The notes under the pieces: generated by a model
What the model saw: only the letters and a program-made list of their open reading frames with translations
What the model was told of the DNA's origin: nothing
The model's database searches: none
Translations under genes and position numbers: made by a program
In this document: positions 11,317 through 23,338 of the stretch, piece by piece
Numbering within the stretch: the stretch's first letter is position 1
Layout of the letters: each line of letters opens with the position of its first letter
From: Echinostoma caproni
Lineage: Eukaryota > Platyhelminthes > Trematoda > Plagiorchiida > Echinostomatidae
Direction: 5' to 3'
Assembly: GCA_900618425.1 (NCBI GenBank)
Contig: UZAN01039373.1
Coordinates: forward strand, 146,546-210,545
DNA: 64,000 nucleotides

Positions 11317-13324
11317 AAGTTGGTTCTTATCAAGTGGGCATTCCCCTTAATATATTTATATATTAGAACAACTTTTGCTGGAATCACTAAATGTAATATG
11401 TTTTCCCCTAATCCCTACTTTGCGATAACAATCATCATTGTTTCGTTGACTGTATTCAATTTAATTCAACCGGTGTATTCCCTCTGTGTAGCTAGTGATT
11501 AGGTTCAATGTGTAGTGGTTTGCCTCGTGAAACTGAAGGTCATGCGGTATATTGAAATAAGGTGACATTGTACTTAAACATTGGCCTCTACAGAATGGAG
11601 CAAATGTCCTACAACTTCCTTGTTCCTCATTCTCTCACTGCCAGTAGACGTTTGGTTTAACTGCGCTTGTCACCATAGACTGGTTCGAGGAAGCCATTGA
11701 GCATTTTTCTCCTCGGGCGATACAGAAGCACAATATGAAACATACTGCTTTTTGCCTAAGTAAATGTCATATTTTATCCTCCGGTCCCATTTAACAAAAG
11801 CATGCGACCATGTTATACCAATCCCTCCCCGTACACCTGAACGCCCATTTGTCTGGCATATGTGAACGTATTCGCGAGTGGTCGGAATGAAATATTTGAC
11901 CGTGTGCGATATCAGCGCGAGATTTGATAAATGCTTAAACTCGGGCAATGTACGAGCAACCATGGACTGTGGTGTTGTGTTTTTAAATTTTTACCAAATT
12001 TTGCCAAAACACTTTGCGTGTGTGTGCGAGAGAGAGAGACAGGAAAGTGATGAGCCAACTATTTCGCATTCAAACTGCACCCTTAGGATAACAAATTGTA
12101 AAATTCCTGACTGAAGCGGTACACACAGACAAACCGGTTGAACTGATTAGGGAAATATATATTTGAGTTAGTAATACCAACTATAAATCACGTTTCAAGT
12201 GCGCAGTGAATATTCTTTGTTTCCTGCTCTTCGCTTCGCTTCGCACTGACCTGTCCCGATTGTAAACATTTACATCTGAATCAGTGAACATTGTACAAGA
12301 CTACTTTTGGGGCTAGTTCATAGCGGGAACGAGGGCTGTTTGCCAAATGTAGCACACCATTCGAAGCATGCAACCGATCTCGTTAACAGGTGAAGGTAGA
12401 GCTCGTTTCGGAGCCACGGACGGTGTAATAAGAAAGCTAGCAACATCGTAGCCATAATAATAGGTGCTGTTGTTTTGGTTGTTGTCGAAAACGATCTAAA
12501 ACACCTTTTACAAAATCTAATGTAAAGAAATCGACTAAATAATCTGGTTTCCACTAGTTAATTTCTCGAGGTCACCAGTACATCAAACTGAACCCCATGA
12601 GCCCATTTCGTAATTTGCAGTATTTTCCTAGGCAGTATTGGATCTCAAGAAATAGCTGTACTATACTAGTAAATAAAAATACGTCACAGATCATAATTTC
12701 AATATATATTGCTGTCCGTCCCAACTAGGATTTTCGTCAATATGCCATCTTATAGAATGTCCGCAAACGGTTGACGTCGTTATGGTAATTCTTAACGTGA
12801 GGGGAAGTGCAGGATTTTCGCCTCTGTCGAGCACCGGTGAATGCTGCAGTATCCAGCAAGAGTCAATAATAAATGTCATATATCATACATCCAGTTCTCT
12901 TTAGGAATTGCATAAGAGAAAGAACATTCATCGTCACAGGACAGGTTGAATTCAACTGTTTCACGTTATTTCTTCAGCTGTGTACAAACATTCATGTGAA
13001 AGTTCCACCAGGACAATGACAAATCTTTAAACACCAAAAACACTCGACTAGGCAAAATCAGTGCGAAGGTCAACGGTCATCAGTCACAGTCGGGTTAAAC
13101 ACAGGGATAGGGTGGGAGAACATGTTTATCAATTCGAATCAAGGTGACAGGAGGGTCAGGCTGGCCATAAAGTCGAATTGTTTGCATGGGTCCGGTTTGT
13201 GACGCCGGATGGCCTTTGACCTTCGCACTGATTTTGCCTAATCAAGTGTTTTTGATGTTTAAAGATTTGCTTAAATTGTTGTCTGGCAGATTTGAAGTTT
13301 GTAATTCGACTGTGAAACATTCAC

Positions 13325-13406
13325 TGGTCTCGGTGGGATTCGAACCCACGCATGGACGCCGCCTACGCTTTGTACGTGCATGCTCTACCAGATGAGCTAC
13401 GAGGCC
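13325..13406 (-). pseudogene. tRNA-like sequence, probable tRNA pseudogene
   Basis: The minus strand reads GGCCTCG, TA, then the D arm GCTCATCTGGTAGAGC, and ends with a perfect T arm GTGGG-TTCGAAT-CCCAC and acceptor strand CGAGACC plus A. The acceptor stem pairs except for one C-A mismatch. The middle is wrong: 31 bases lie between D arm and T arm instead of about 22, and the best anticodon stem (TGCAC/GCGTA) has an A-C mismatch and would give the unusual anticodon ACA. It could be an intron-bearing tRNA or the head of an unseen SINE, but a decayed tRNA copy is the simplest reading. Confidence 0.55.
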
Positions 13407-15154
13407 ACACCGATAGCACTGATCTTTCTACATTCGTATTTACCCATCCAACTTACAGAGGCATGTGGCACTCAACGATGTTTCATTGTCCTGATCGAAC
13501 TTTCACATCAATGTTTGTACACAGCTGAAGAGATAAGGTGTAACAGTCGAATACAACCTGTCCTGTGACGATGCTTGTTCTTGCTGTTATGAAATCTCAT
13601 ATAGTTTTTATTAAGTACGGGAACGTATATCGCAGTTTGTGTATCTGGTTGAAGGTAATTCGGTATTTCTACCAGATTCTTAGGAGTGTACCAAATACTT
13701 ATTGAATGCTCCCTAGGACTCTTTGGATAAATGTGTAACAACATATTTGCATGATCCTATTTACTCACAACATATGCTAATGTATTACCTGTAGGTGGTA
13801 TCAACCATCCTCTTAATGGTTAATATTTCGAGACTTTGAACACTTTTGCAGTCATCCTAATATCCATCTGACCGGTTTTCAGCCATCATTTAGTGCAAAT
13901 CGTTTCCAACATCTAGTGTTTGCTTCATTTAAAACTGTAGATAACTGTTCTATCAAATATTTCCCAGGTGAATTGTTTTGCTAAGATCCTACCCAATGTG
14001 TACAGTTTTAAATTGACAAGCGTTTCGATATCTTGAACCTCAGGATCTTGGCGTTTAGCGAGGCGATGCTAATCAAGTTACGTAACCCAGTCCTGTGTGC
14101 ACAAAAGTTTCTTACTCAATCAGTCAAACTGCCATGGACCTGATCTCCCACCCCACCCTCTCCCCCGCTTCCCTGACTGTTGTCCGTTTTACCACCGTAG
14201 TTATTAAAACTGGCTTGTATAAATATCAGGTTGTTTTTTACGTCGTAGCCACTGAAGAGATTACAAGAAATGTGAACATCTCGCAGTATTTGTCATCTAT
14301 CGGTTCTAACGAATTGGATAAAGAGGACCCAATGTTTCAAGTTTCGATATCATTTGATGCGGTCCAGCGATGCTCCAATGTTGACGAACACATGGACTAG
14401 CTTGAACATGTCGGTCTCCAGTGATATAGTTGTAACCTAATGTTGAACGGATTTTTTCGGAAGAAAAAACAACTCATCAATCTTTCATAGCGGATTTCAA
14501 TCCAGTCGTCAGGTTGGTAACGCATGGGATGGAAATCCACTTTTCATAAGATCCAGCTAGATTTTTCTGTGATTCAGCGTCTAAAAGATCAGTGAGCTTC
14601 AGAGTACTCCCCCAAATTTACCGGTAATATAAGATAGCATCAAATGTACCAATATGTTATTAATTCGTTAACCACCAACCAAGCTAAAAACCGTTGAAAC
14701 GTTCCCTTTTAATACAAACAGCTTTTGCCATTATGACCGGTTTTCTGTATAGAAGAATGAAATTTAACAGATGTCACCTGAGCTTTATCAATTTTATCTC
14801 CAAAAGTATTAAAATGTTTAAATAGCGATAATTAAACAACGAATATAGATTCCCGTTACGCACACTTTTAGTTGAGAGGCTCACATCTGAAATGTTATTT
14901 ATTTACCAAATAAATGAAACTTATATTTTGAGGTTATTTGATGAACTCCAAACTGTTCCAAACATGTTGCAAGCAGTTGATCATGACGACTATCTTGTCT
15001 CAAAATTGCACATTCCAAATCAATATTTGAGTAACCAGAAGGGAATAATCGGTGAGAGATAGTTTTATTCAAGAAGTGCTTGAAAATAAATTTGGAAACC
15101 TGATTGGCTAATATTATTAATTCGATAGATTCAGCACAAGACACACACACTGAC

Positions 15155-15401
15155 CTTCACATGTGAGTCCTTTCGGTCCCAGTTCGAATCCAGGTTCACA
15201 GATGCACTGGAACTCGTCATCGTCCAAATGCCATTTGCCGTTCACCATACAGAAAGCACCGGGTACTCTGGTTGGTCCTTTGGTAAATGCCATGGGAAAC
15301 GGTCCGACGGAATGAGTTGCTCCCGACACACATGTTCCGGGTACGAATCTAATTTCCGCATTGTGACCAGCATGAGTTTGTGGTAGCTGCATCAGATTAA
15401 C
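15155..15401 (-). CDS. Eph: Eph receptor tyrosine kinase, cysteine-rich exon 1
   Basis: The 247-bp exon is bounded by acceptor tttacttcag (exon base 15401) and donor GTCAGT after 15155. It encodes VNLMQLPQTH, then EIRFVPGTCV, an 18-residue stretch rich in P and G, then AFCMVNGKWHLDD, FQCICEPGFELG and GLTCE. It aligns with the Eph segment that follows the ligand-binding domain: LVEVRGTCV..., a YC..dGeWl motif, and C.C.aGfe....C. It starts in phase 0, directly after CPQTE of the exon at 23034-23338, and ends in a split codon completed by the next exon. The 'C-dGeW' region carries a few extra acidic residues (DDDE) compared with vertebrate forms. Confidence 0.92.
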
Positions 15402-18400
15402 CTGAAGTAAAAGACAGATAGGAGTCGTCTAATTGAACTGAAGCACAGTGAAACCGGTCGATCGAAAACCCGACAGTGCGGGAGTGGAGAGCCAATGAAT
15501 AACTTTTTTATCTTATCAATCGGGCTAGAGTTTGATTGAGTTACTAATTTTTTCTCTTACCCAATCTCGTTCAGAATTATTGTCATGTGGGGTTCAATAA
15601 CTGTCAAGTTCTGTTTGCTGCTACAATCGCAGATTGATTTATTGCAATCAAAATATCTGATTTCACTTAATGTTTTTTAGTTTCGTTTGTTAGCGTCGAA
15701 GAAATTGGAATTCGGATTGATAAAACGTTGCACTGAACAGGAAAATATACCCAGTTAGAGTAATTGATAATTATTAATCCCGTCAGAGTAGCCGTCATTC
15801 TTCTTTTTCTTCCAATAGGAATATCCAAATTCTTGTTGTTTGGCATAAAGAAGAATTTTGCAGTCGTCACTTGTTTGAAATGTGTTATTTTAACTTGGAT
15901 ATTCTTGCAGGTTATAAGGAAAACAAATTGCCTAATATGATATTGATGCACGCGATTAAGAATGATCATTAGGTCTGCTTCAAGTGACACGTATTCATAC
16001 TGCAATGAACGGATTTTGTATTTCCCAAGTCAAAAGGAAACAAGAATAGAGTCACTCAAGACGAAAACAGAAGGAAGTGACAGAACATTACAAATGTAAC
16101 ATAAAATCAACCACAGGCGACAATCACATCCTCTTGGTTTTGTGCTCTCTTTTGTGCTAAAGACGGCGAATAGTAGAGTTTATCTTTGGTACTGTCTCAA
16201 TTTGGGAATATTGCACAAAATCTCCTGGCTTATCACATGGTGAGACTCATGGCGTTTTACTTTAACAAATACGGTCTTTATTTATTTATTTTTTCTCAAC
16301 AATTATTCAACCCCTTGGTTTGTCGCATCTACGATAATTTACCATTTCCATGTCATTCGCCTTTTCGTTACCACGTTTCTACTGATATGGAGACCTGAAA
16401 CATTGGTTTCTGGGATAAACTTAAAGATAGAGTCTAAGTGGACCAGGTTGCACGATTTATCCCACGTAGATTTCGCTGCCCCTCAGCTGTTACAGTCTAG
16501 CGGAAAACAGCAGTTAATATCGTTGGACAGTATATCAGTGGCAAAGAAATATGATTCAATCATCCCCACTCCACCCTCTGTTAGAAAATTACAAGTAGTG
16601 TATCATTTTTAATGTGAATGAGAAGAAATTTTCACTGACATAGTAAATAGGCAGTTGCGTATATGGAGTAGGGAACAAAGCCCGTGCTCGGTTGGACGCT
16701 GATTCATCATGATATCACTTATTTGACCCTTAAAACTCAAACAACTCAACCAACACTGCCACACTCAACCACATTACATCAGAACACCGAACAGAAGCAA
16801 TGTGAGTCGTCTATACTTGGACAACTGCTGATTACGAATCATGGTCTGGACCGGGTAAACCAATTCAAGGCCATCATGATTACAATAATTTTCGGCTTCA
16901 CAGGTTCGATTACTATTAGACGGAAACCTAGCCTGTGTACAAAATAACTATTAGTGAAACATCTAACTGCTTTAACAGTGTTTTATGTGTTACGGTTCAG
17001 CCTTTTTTTAATTGTTCGTAATGAACGTACTGTTCAACGAGATAGACTGTTGTTTTCCGTCTTATGATATCATTTGAGATCCAGTGAAGTCAGTGCTCTG
17101 TTCATGACAAACAAATATATAGCTCTGATTTAGAGGGAACCCTATACCTAATTCAGAGGCTTTGTGATGTTACAATGTCCACGTTACAATGTGTAGATTC
17201 CATGGATTTTCCTCCGCACTTTGTGTTGAACACGGATGCCCACCTCGTTCGCATGCATCAAAAGGAAAAAACTATGAGTACATTTTTGGATACTGCTTTA
17301 TCCAGCCACGAAACACAAAATGGTTGCAAGTAAATATGAGCGAGATGCGAATGAGATCTCCCCTGTCTGATCCTCGGTATTCATTTTGTTTCTTTAAATG
17401 CCATCAGTTATGTCAAGTTGTTTCTTTTATAGGAACACCAGTAAACAGTAAATTTACATTGAGAGACAACACTGATGTTACGGTTACAGCCAAGTTCAAT
17501 TTTTTATCCACGAGAGAAAACCGCTGGCTCGTAATAAGAATCTAGGCAGTTCAGACATTACTATTTTCATTTGGCCTCGTAACATATAAGCTTCGGCGGG
17601 ATAGCGTGGGTGGCACGTGGCCTAAGTAAAACACCATTCTTATGCCTTTTGCTAGTCGAAAGGTCCAGTTAGTGGGAGACACGCGAGGTTGGTCATATTC
17701 ACTAATCTCACTATCTTCAGTTCAACCGGAAGCAATTGATACTAATGATAATAAAGCCCCCATAGGACGTATTGCGTTTTGTATAGATGTCAGTGTGATG
17801 AAGTTAACCACTCGAACACTGAACACAACAATCGATAGAAAATGCGGCGCCAAAACCCCGCATTACATCCGCGTTCAAGGCTGCCAGTAGGCTGCAGCTC
17901 TAGGATAACGTTCCTAGTTCTGAAGTCTCATATTGTGTGTTCTTGTTTCATTAGTTCTTTTTGGACAACGTACACCAATAGCATCATCGAATTCCATAAT
18001 GTCACATAACTTGGTTGCACACTCCATGTATGGATAAGAGGAAACAGCAAACGTAAGCTGTCCAAATCTTGTCGAGTTCGATCACTTTCTGAACCTGGTC
18101 AAGGATTTTCGCGTCCACGCAAAGTAATGTAAGCGGGTTTAATATAGCATCCTGGATACATGAAAAGCACCGATAATTCGAATTCACATAGCTCTCCTGT
18201 CTTGTCTAAAAGACAACTTGTTAGGTCATTGTATGCCGAAAGATCCCGCCCACTTTTCACTCGTCCATTAACGTTTATCACATTCGCTTTTGCCACCACA
18301 TTGCTTTTGAGCACGGAACAGATTGATCACACCTACAGCTAAATGTATAAACATAGATGAACTCTCAGATGAATGTTATAGGTTGCATAGAACATTTGCT

Positions 18401-20801
18401 GCTATATTTGAATTCATTTTCTATTGCATTATCATTTTTGGAAAGCTACGATTTCCAAATGCAAGCGATTTGATTAGTTTCCAGATTATCCGTCTGCGCT
18501 GAAAGTGAATCTTCTCTAAAACAGGTAGTTCGTCACCACGCTCGGGGGAATCCGTTTTATGAATTCAAAACTATTCCAAGGTTCGCTTATCCGAAACCGT
18601 CAAAACTTAGACGATATTTTTAGAAATGATACGGAAAATAATCAGAGATAATGTTCGAAGCGTTCAAGCATGAAAATCACGCGCGACGGAGAACACAACC
18701 AGTCAGTAAACCGAATGACATTTTTGAATCGCCCGTTTCACAAAAGACAAGTGTCTGTTTCGAGCATACAGGTAAACTCATTTTCATGACCTGTCAACGA
18801 GTATGACAACTTGTCCAAAGCACCATAAAGCATGCATCTGAAAACGCTTTCGTTACTTTCGTCAGACGACAGCTGTCGATGAAACCAGTAAAGTTTGGCT
18901 GATTAAATGACTCCGTTGAATAAATACTTCACTGATGGACAGCGAGCGCTGCGTTTATCCCCAAACCCGAGTCAGGTAAGTGTATGGGGTAGATTCTCTT
19001 CAACTACATACCTAAAACGTTGCGTGTGACCAGGCGCATGCCAATCACAACTAAATTATTTTCGTGAGCGCCTCTCTCCTGTTAGCTTTTGTATTACTCT
19101 GATTGCTCTATATGATTTATTGTAGATATAGCACTGTTGTTCGGTTCAATGACCCGCTATACGATTTGATACGCCTGGCCGTTCATCCACACACTGACAT
19201 GACCCGTTATATACAAGTCCGACTGTCTTGATTCACTCGCGTGCGCATGCCCATACTGACACAATAACATCTGTTTCTTTTAACTGATTAATCTCCACCT
19301 ACATGTGCACACATGAAAAAGAACACACGGGCCGCTCATCACAAATGTTTTCAATTCAGTCGTAGATGCGCTAGCTCACTGCTGTTCACATATGTTTGGT
19401 ATATTTGGTTTGCTTTTTAATATGCACCCGTCACTTAGAGGCTACTTGTTGCTTCTCCTTGACAAGACTCGGAAGGACTATACATTTGTTTCATCCCGAT
19501 GCGTTTGAACGTGCATACTTGGGGTTATGAATTCGATGAGTAGGCATAACGGAATAATCCAAGTGACTGTTGGCAATTGGCTAACTTTGGCTGACATGAA
19601 GCGCATCCATCACTATTGTTTAAAGTCTACCTGACGATGGTAGACTGCCTGCTGTACGGTGTGTAATACTTTAGTAACAGTACCTTAAGATACATGCTAC
19701 TTACTGATTTGTTATTATTTTCACTTCTTTGATTGCCTGCTTTGTTGCTGTTGCATTTTTATGTATAGTTTTAATCAAACTGACTCACCGTCTGAGATCT
19801 GTTCTTCCTGTTTTGTGTCGAATATCCCCTAATTTGTCCTTCACTAATATGAAGTCGATTTCGCCTCTCCTGATACGTGAGAATCCACGTAATGGTAAAC
19901 TGACGATACCGGGAAAATTGCTACCTTCCAAACTTTTAGAGATCTGAAACTGATATTAAGTATTTATAACGGAATATTTATGTTTGAGTAAACAGATGGT
20001 CTGCTGCGAGAACCCAGCAAGCCAGAAAGAGTTGCTACTTCTGTAATATAACGATTTGGGATGTTGTTGTACGCTATATTACTGGTTCCATCCGCACTCT
20101 ATTCGAAGTTAAACAAATGGTGACCTACTTTGAAAATAACCTTGATTCTGAAACAACATCTATCGGAGCTAACTTCGGAACGTAGCACACCAAATTGAGG
20201 TGATTACTTTCGTCCTACATGACTTAGCTTATCACGCGAAATGTGTTTGTTGACTGGAGTTGAACCGTCATGTTTTTCTACGGGGTCCAATGGTAAGTCA
20301 TTCTTTGCCAAAAATAGTTCACATTAGTATATTTCGTTCCTCACGCATGTTTTACGTATACACAGCAGACGTATACCGCCCATTTTTCTGTTGCCACTCA
20401 CGTGATTATTCACAGATTGCATTGAGTCAAGGCGATGAACATCGCACCGGATATTATACGAACTGAGTGTGTCCGATCTTTCGGGATGGGGTCCCAAGAT
20501 TTATACCGCCAGTTAGTTTATCGGAAAAAAGAAGACCTATATAACAGCGAACTGGTGCAATATCTCTCACATTTTAATTTACTATTTGGTCAGAATATTC
20601 AAGGGAATGTGGAAATTACAGTGAAGGAGCATTTACATTTACTCCCCTTGACAGAAATAATCGAGAACGTCTCTTAAGAGATATGGTGGCGACTATGAAG
20701 ATGCGGTTGGTGAGTGTAGGCAGGAGGATGATATGTAAGAGGATGGCGATAATAATAATAATCACGCTAGTGATTTTCGTAATTTTAACTCAAAATAATA
20801 T

Positions 20802-20870
20802 TCCATTTCGCCTTTTCTCCGAGCTTGGCAATTTGTTTGCAAACGTTTCTTCACCAGCCGAGGTGACATC
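20802..20870 (+). repeat. Diverged copy of the 34780-34857 palindromic repeat
   Basis: The stretch TCCATTTCGCC...CCGAGCTTGGCAATTTGTTTGCA matches the left arm and loop of the palindrome at 34780-34857 with only a few changes. The right half (AAACGTTTCTTCACCAGCCGAGG) is heavily changed, so this copy no longer folds. Finding two copies shows that the palindrome is a dispersed element and not a local accident. Confidence 0.65.
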
Positions 20871-21134
20871 ATTTCTTGTGAAGTAGCAGTGTTCTGCTTG
20901 TACTCGTATATGGATTATTTTCCAACGACTACTCTTGTCCCTTTTCCTCGCTGTGTTCGGTTCGGTTCACCGCAAAACCGGTACAAGAGGGTGACGGTGG
21001 ATTGTCCTTTCGTTCTGTTTGCGGTTTCGTCCGTTCACAGATCAGGGCACGACATTTTTCTTTGCGTCATTGATCCTTGAGTTGCATGGGCGTGTACACG
21101 TGATCCAGTTCAATGTGCTTCTTTATCGAATTGA

Positions 21135-21327
21135 TTGAAGATTACCAGGCCACGGGAAATTCTCTGGTGTGTTTTGACCGGGCTTGGTTGATTATTTTCA
21201 CTGACTCGAAGGCAAGCTGATGCCCTTTTTGATCTTCGCGAACGACGTTAGTGATTCATACCTCCTGACTGCCGATTGGTGTTCACAGATCCATGTTGAA
21301 AATATTCTCCCAGTTTGTGAGATATAA
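21135..21327 (+). pseudogene. Non-LTR (LINE) reverse transcriptase scrap
   Basis: The plus strand reads IEDYQATGNSLVCFDR... and, in the same area, LMPFLIFANDVSDSYLLTADW (about 21217-21279). This corresponds to the non-LTR reverse transcriptase stretch between the WI..YL..R..V.V segment and GVPQGSVLGPLLFLIFVNDxSD....LFADD. The FADD box itself has become TADW. Stops flank it. It is only a fragment of about 60 codons, so the LINE clade (RTE, CR1 or jockey-like) cannot be fixed. Confidence 0.55.
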
Positions 21328-23033
21328 TAATAATAACAGTTATATAGTTATCAAAATCACTATAATTACGAGTTATTTGATCATCCAATCTCTATCCTTA
21401 ATACTTTTGGTCAATACGATTCGCTCAAAATTTGTTTTTGAGTGAGTCTGTATTACGGCCCTTCTGTAGAGTTTGGATACTTTCTGCACCATCATGCATC
21501 TTTGAAATGCAGGATAAATGGGAACATATTCGGACAATATCTTTTACTTCCTATGCAATCACTTTCAACATCAGCCTTATTCAGTACGTTGCCAAGAAAC
21601 TCTACATGATCTCCATGGCATGGATTCACACGAGGTTAAATCCATCAATTTCTAATGTTTTGTGTAACGATGGGTTAACAATAAAAATTCACATATCAGA
21701 AGCACAATAATTGTTGTACTCACGAGGTGTCAAAAATATTGGCAAAAGTAAATAGTTCCAAGTTCGTCCTGATTTATTGATGTCGCTTTTCTTTCTCCTG
21801 TGGTATTTTTATGTAAATTAGGTAATTTGCTGCACATGAATAGCTGATAATCAGTTGTGTTTTTAGACGGTTGACTTCTCAATCGGGCGTTCATACGCCC
21901 AAGAACGCGATAATCGGCACCGTAATCGACTTACAGTTACAGTTGGTTTAGGCGAAGTCAGTTGTCCTACTGATGGTAAGTGACTGCTTTGGCTCGACAT
22001 CTCGGATGGATGGTCGCTATAGGGAACATAAACTTCATATGTCAGCCCATTCTTTGCTTTGTTCTGCCAAACGGTTCCTCCACTTGACGGTTCCCATGAT
22101 GAATACAAATTTGCGATTGCACGATATTTGTTAGACATCAGTCATCATGTGTACACACCAAGAGCGTTTCGATTGTTTAGGATATCTTGAAGATCATAAA
22201 TTTTCGAATTTCGTAAGCCATATAAATCCATCGCTTGAAAACAAAATCATGCATTCAAAAACATTTGTGAAGAAACTTTCGTTGCCGTGGTAGTGATAAC
22301 GTCACGCTAGAAGCTCCCGATCATAGTGCGCGACAAGACCTTTCCTCTTTCTCCCTCTATCACATTCACCATATTGTTTGACCACTTCAAGTTTGTAGCA
22401 AAATTTATTTCACTTGACCTGAACCGCTAACCAAACCCAAAGCAGGCAACTCACTTGTCCACCACCCTGTTCCAACGACTCGTTTCAACTGGAATGTTTC
22501 TTCCTTTGGCATTATCCTATGAATGTGCTGAAGGGGAGCTCGCGAAACTGATGATCACTATCAGTTATGCCCATATTTATCTTCAGGGGCTTATGAAATT
22601 CCAAATGGGCTTTCTGAAGAAAATAAATGTAATTCCCGGTTTTCACCAACCAACCTAAGTGTATGTGTGATTGCAGACCTAACAGCGACAACGTTCGCAC
22701 ATTCAGCAAAATATCATCAATTAACTTTTCGAGAAATATCTGTTGTGCACTTATAGTTGATATGAAAGTTGTACAGAATTATTGAGAAACGAACACAAGT
22801 AAATGAAAAATATCAGTCGAATGTTGATAAGGAAGCCATAGAACCGATTATGCCGCTGTAAATATATTGAAAAACTCACATGTACTTTTCGTGTTGTAAC
22901 GATGTGGATCTTCTAGTAAGGAAGTTTATAAATGAACCATGACGGTAATACAATGCACCACACAATCCTTCCCCCAAGATAAAATGTACGAATCCAAAAT
23001 TAAGCACAAGACAGACTAAAAGTGCAAACGTAC

Positions 23034-23338
23034 TTCTGTTTGAGGACAATGAAGATAGTAGATCACTAACTGATCTATGAGGACACACGCCCCGGTGTCA
23101 CGCAGTGCCAGCTGAAATCGTTTGCTGGTTGGTCGAAAATTAGCGTGCACCATCTTCATCAGGTTATTTCCGGCATACGAATTGACAGGTTGAACGTGTT
23201 TTGGAGACAATTGGTCAATTTGTCGGAAACCCTTTTGGCAAAATAGGTCGGAATAAGTAATGGACGGAATGTTACACGCAGGCGATGAAGAAAACGATCG
23301 ACTAATGGAATAACCGGGTAGTGCTAAAAACTTGTCTC
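23034..23338 (-). CDS. Eph: Eph receptor tyrosine kinase, ephrin-binding domain exon (C-terminal half)
   Basis: The minus strand stays open over about 100 codons and ends at donor GTACGT after 23034. The end of the translation is diagnostic for the Eph ligand-binding domain: IDQLSPKHV, FRPTSKRFQLALRDTGAC, then VLIDQLVIYYLHCP, matching IDTIAADE..., gplskkGFYLAFQDvGAC and v.l.sv.vyYKKCP of known receptors. Further upstream, ACNIPSI matches the rdCNsiPg strand. It splices in phase 0 onto VNLMQLPQ at 15401. The acceptor is uncertain: AG just above 23338 and a TTTTTAG just above 23323 both keep the frame and phase. About ten residues of the loop after the CNIP strand are short compared with vertebrate receptors. 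The first half of this domain and the signal peptide must lie further up and were not found. Confidence 0.88.

Larger units (their letters stand above)
3840..15154 (-). other. Eph intron, 11.3 kb, filled with mobile-element relics
   Basis: The intron runs from donor GTCAGT (below 15155) to acceptor gatctgcag (above 3839). It contains the Ty3/gypsy relic (about 8814-6480), a family A SINE (9366-9540), a tRNA-like pseudogene (13325-13406) and a 3-N gap. Stretches 3840-6180, 9541-13300 and 13410-15150 show only short random open frames and no feature I can support. Confidence 0.75.
15402..23033 (-). other. Eph intron, 7.6 kb
   Basis: The intron lies between donor GTACGT (below 23034) and acceptor tttacttcag (above 15401). 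It contains a LINE reverse transcriptase scrap (21135-21327) and one conserved arm of a palindromic repeat (20802-20870). Two open frames look codon-like (17189-17545 on plus, 21863-22138 on minus), but I recognise neither, and the flanking Eph exons already join in phase without them. From 15402 to 20800 I see nothing else I can support. Confidence 0.7.

Noticed and set aside
17189..17545. 118-codon plus-strand open frame
   Set aside because: Lies inside an Eph intron on the opposite strand. No domain recognised, and this length can arise by chance in 64 kb.
21863..22138. Minus-strand open frame (SSWEPSSGG... VYVPYSDHP) lying between Eph exons
   Set aside because: Tempting as an extra Eph exon because of its position and a GTAAGT inside it, but the exons at 23034 and 15401 already join in phase 0 with the expected Eph sequence, and the frame matches no Eph segment.
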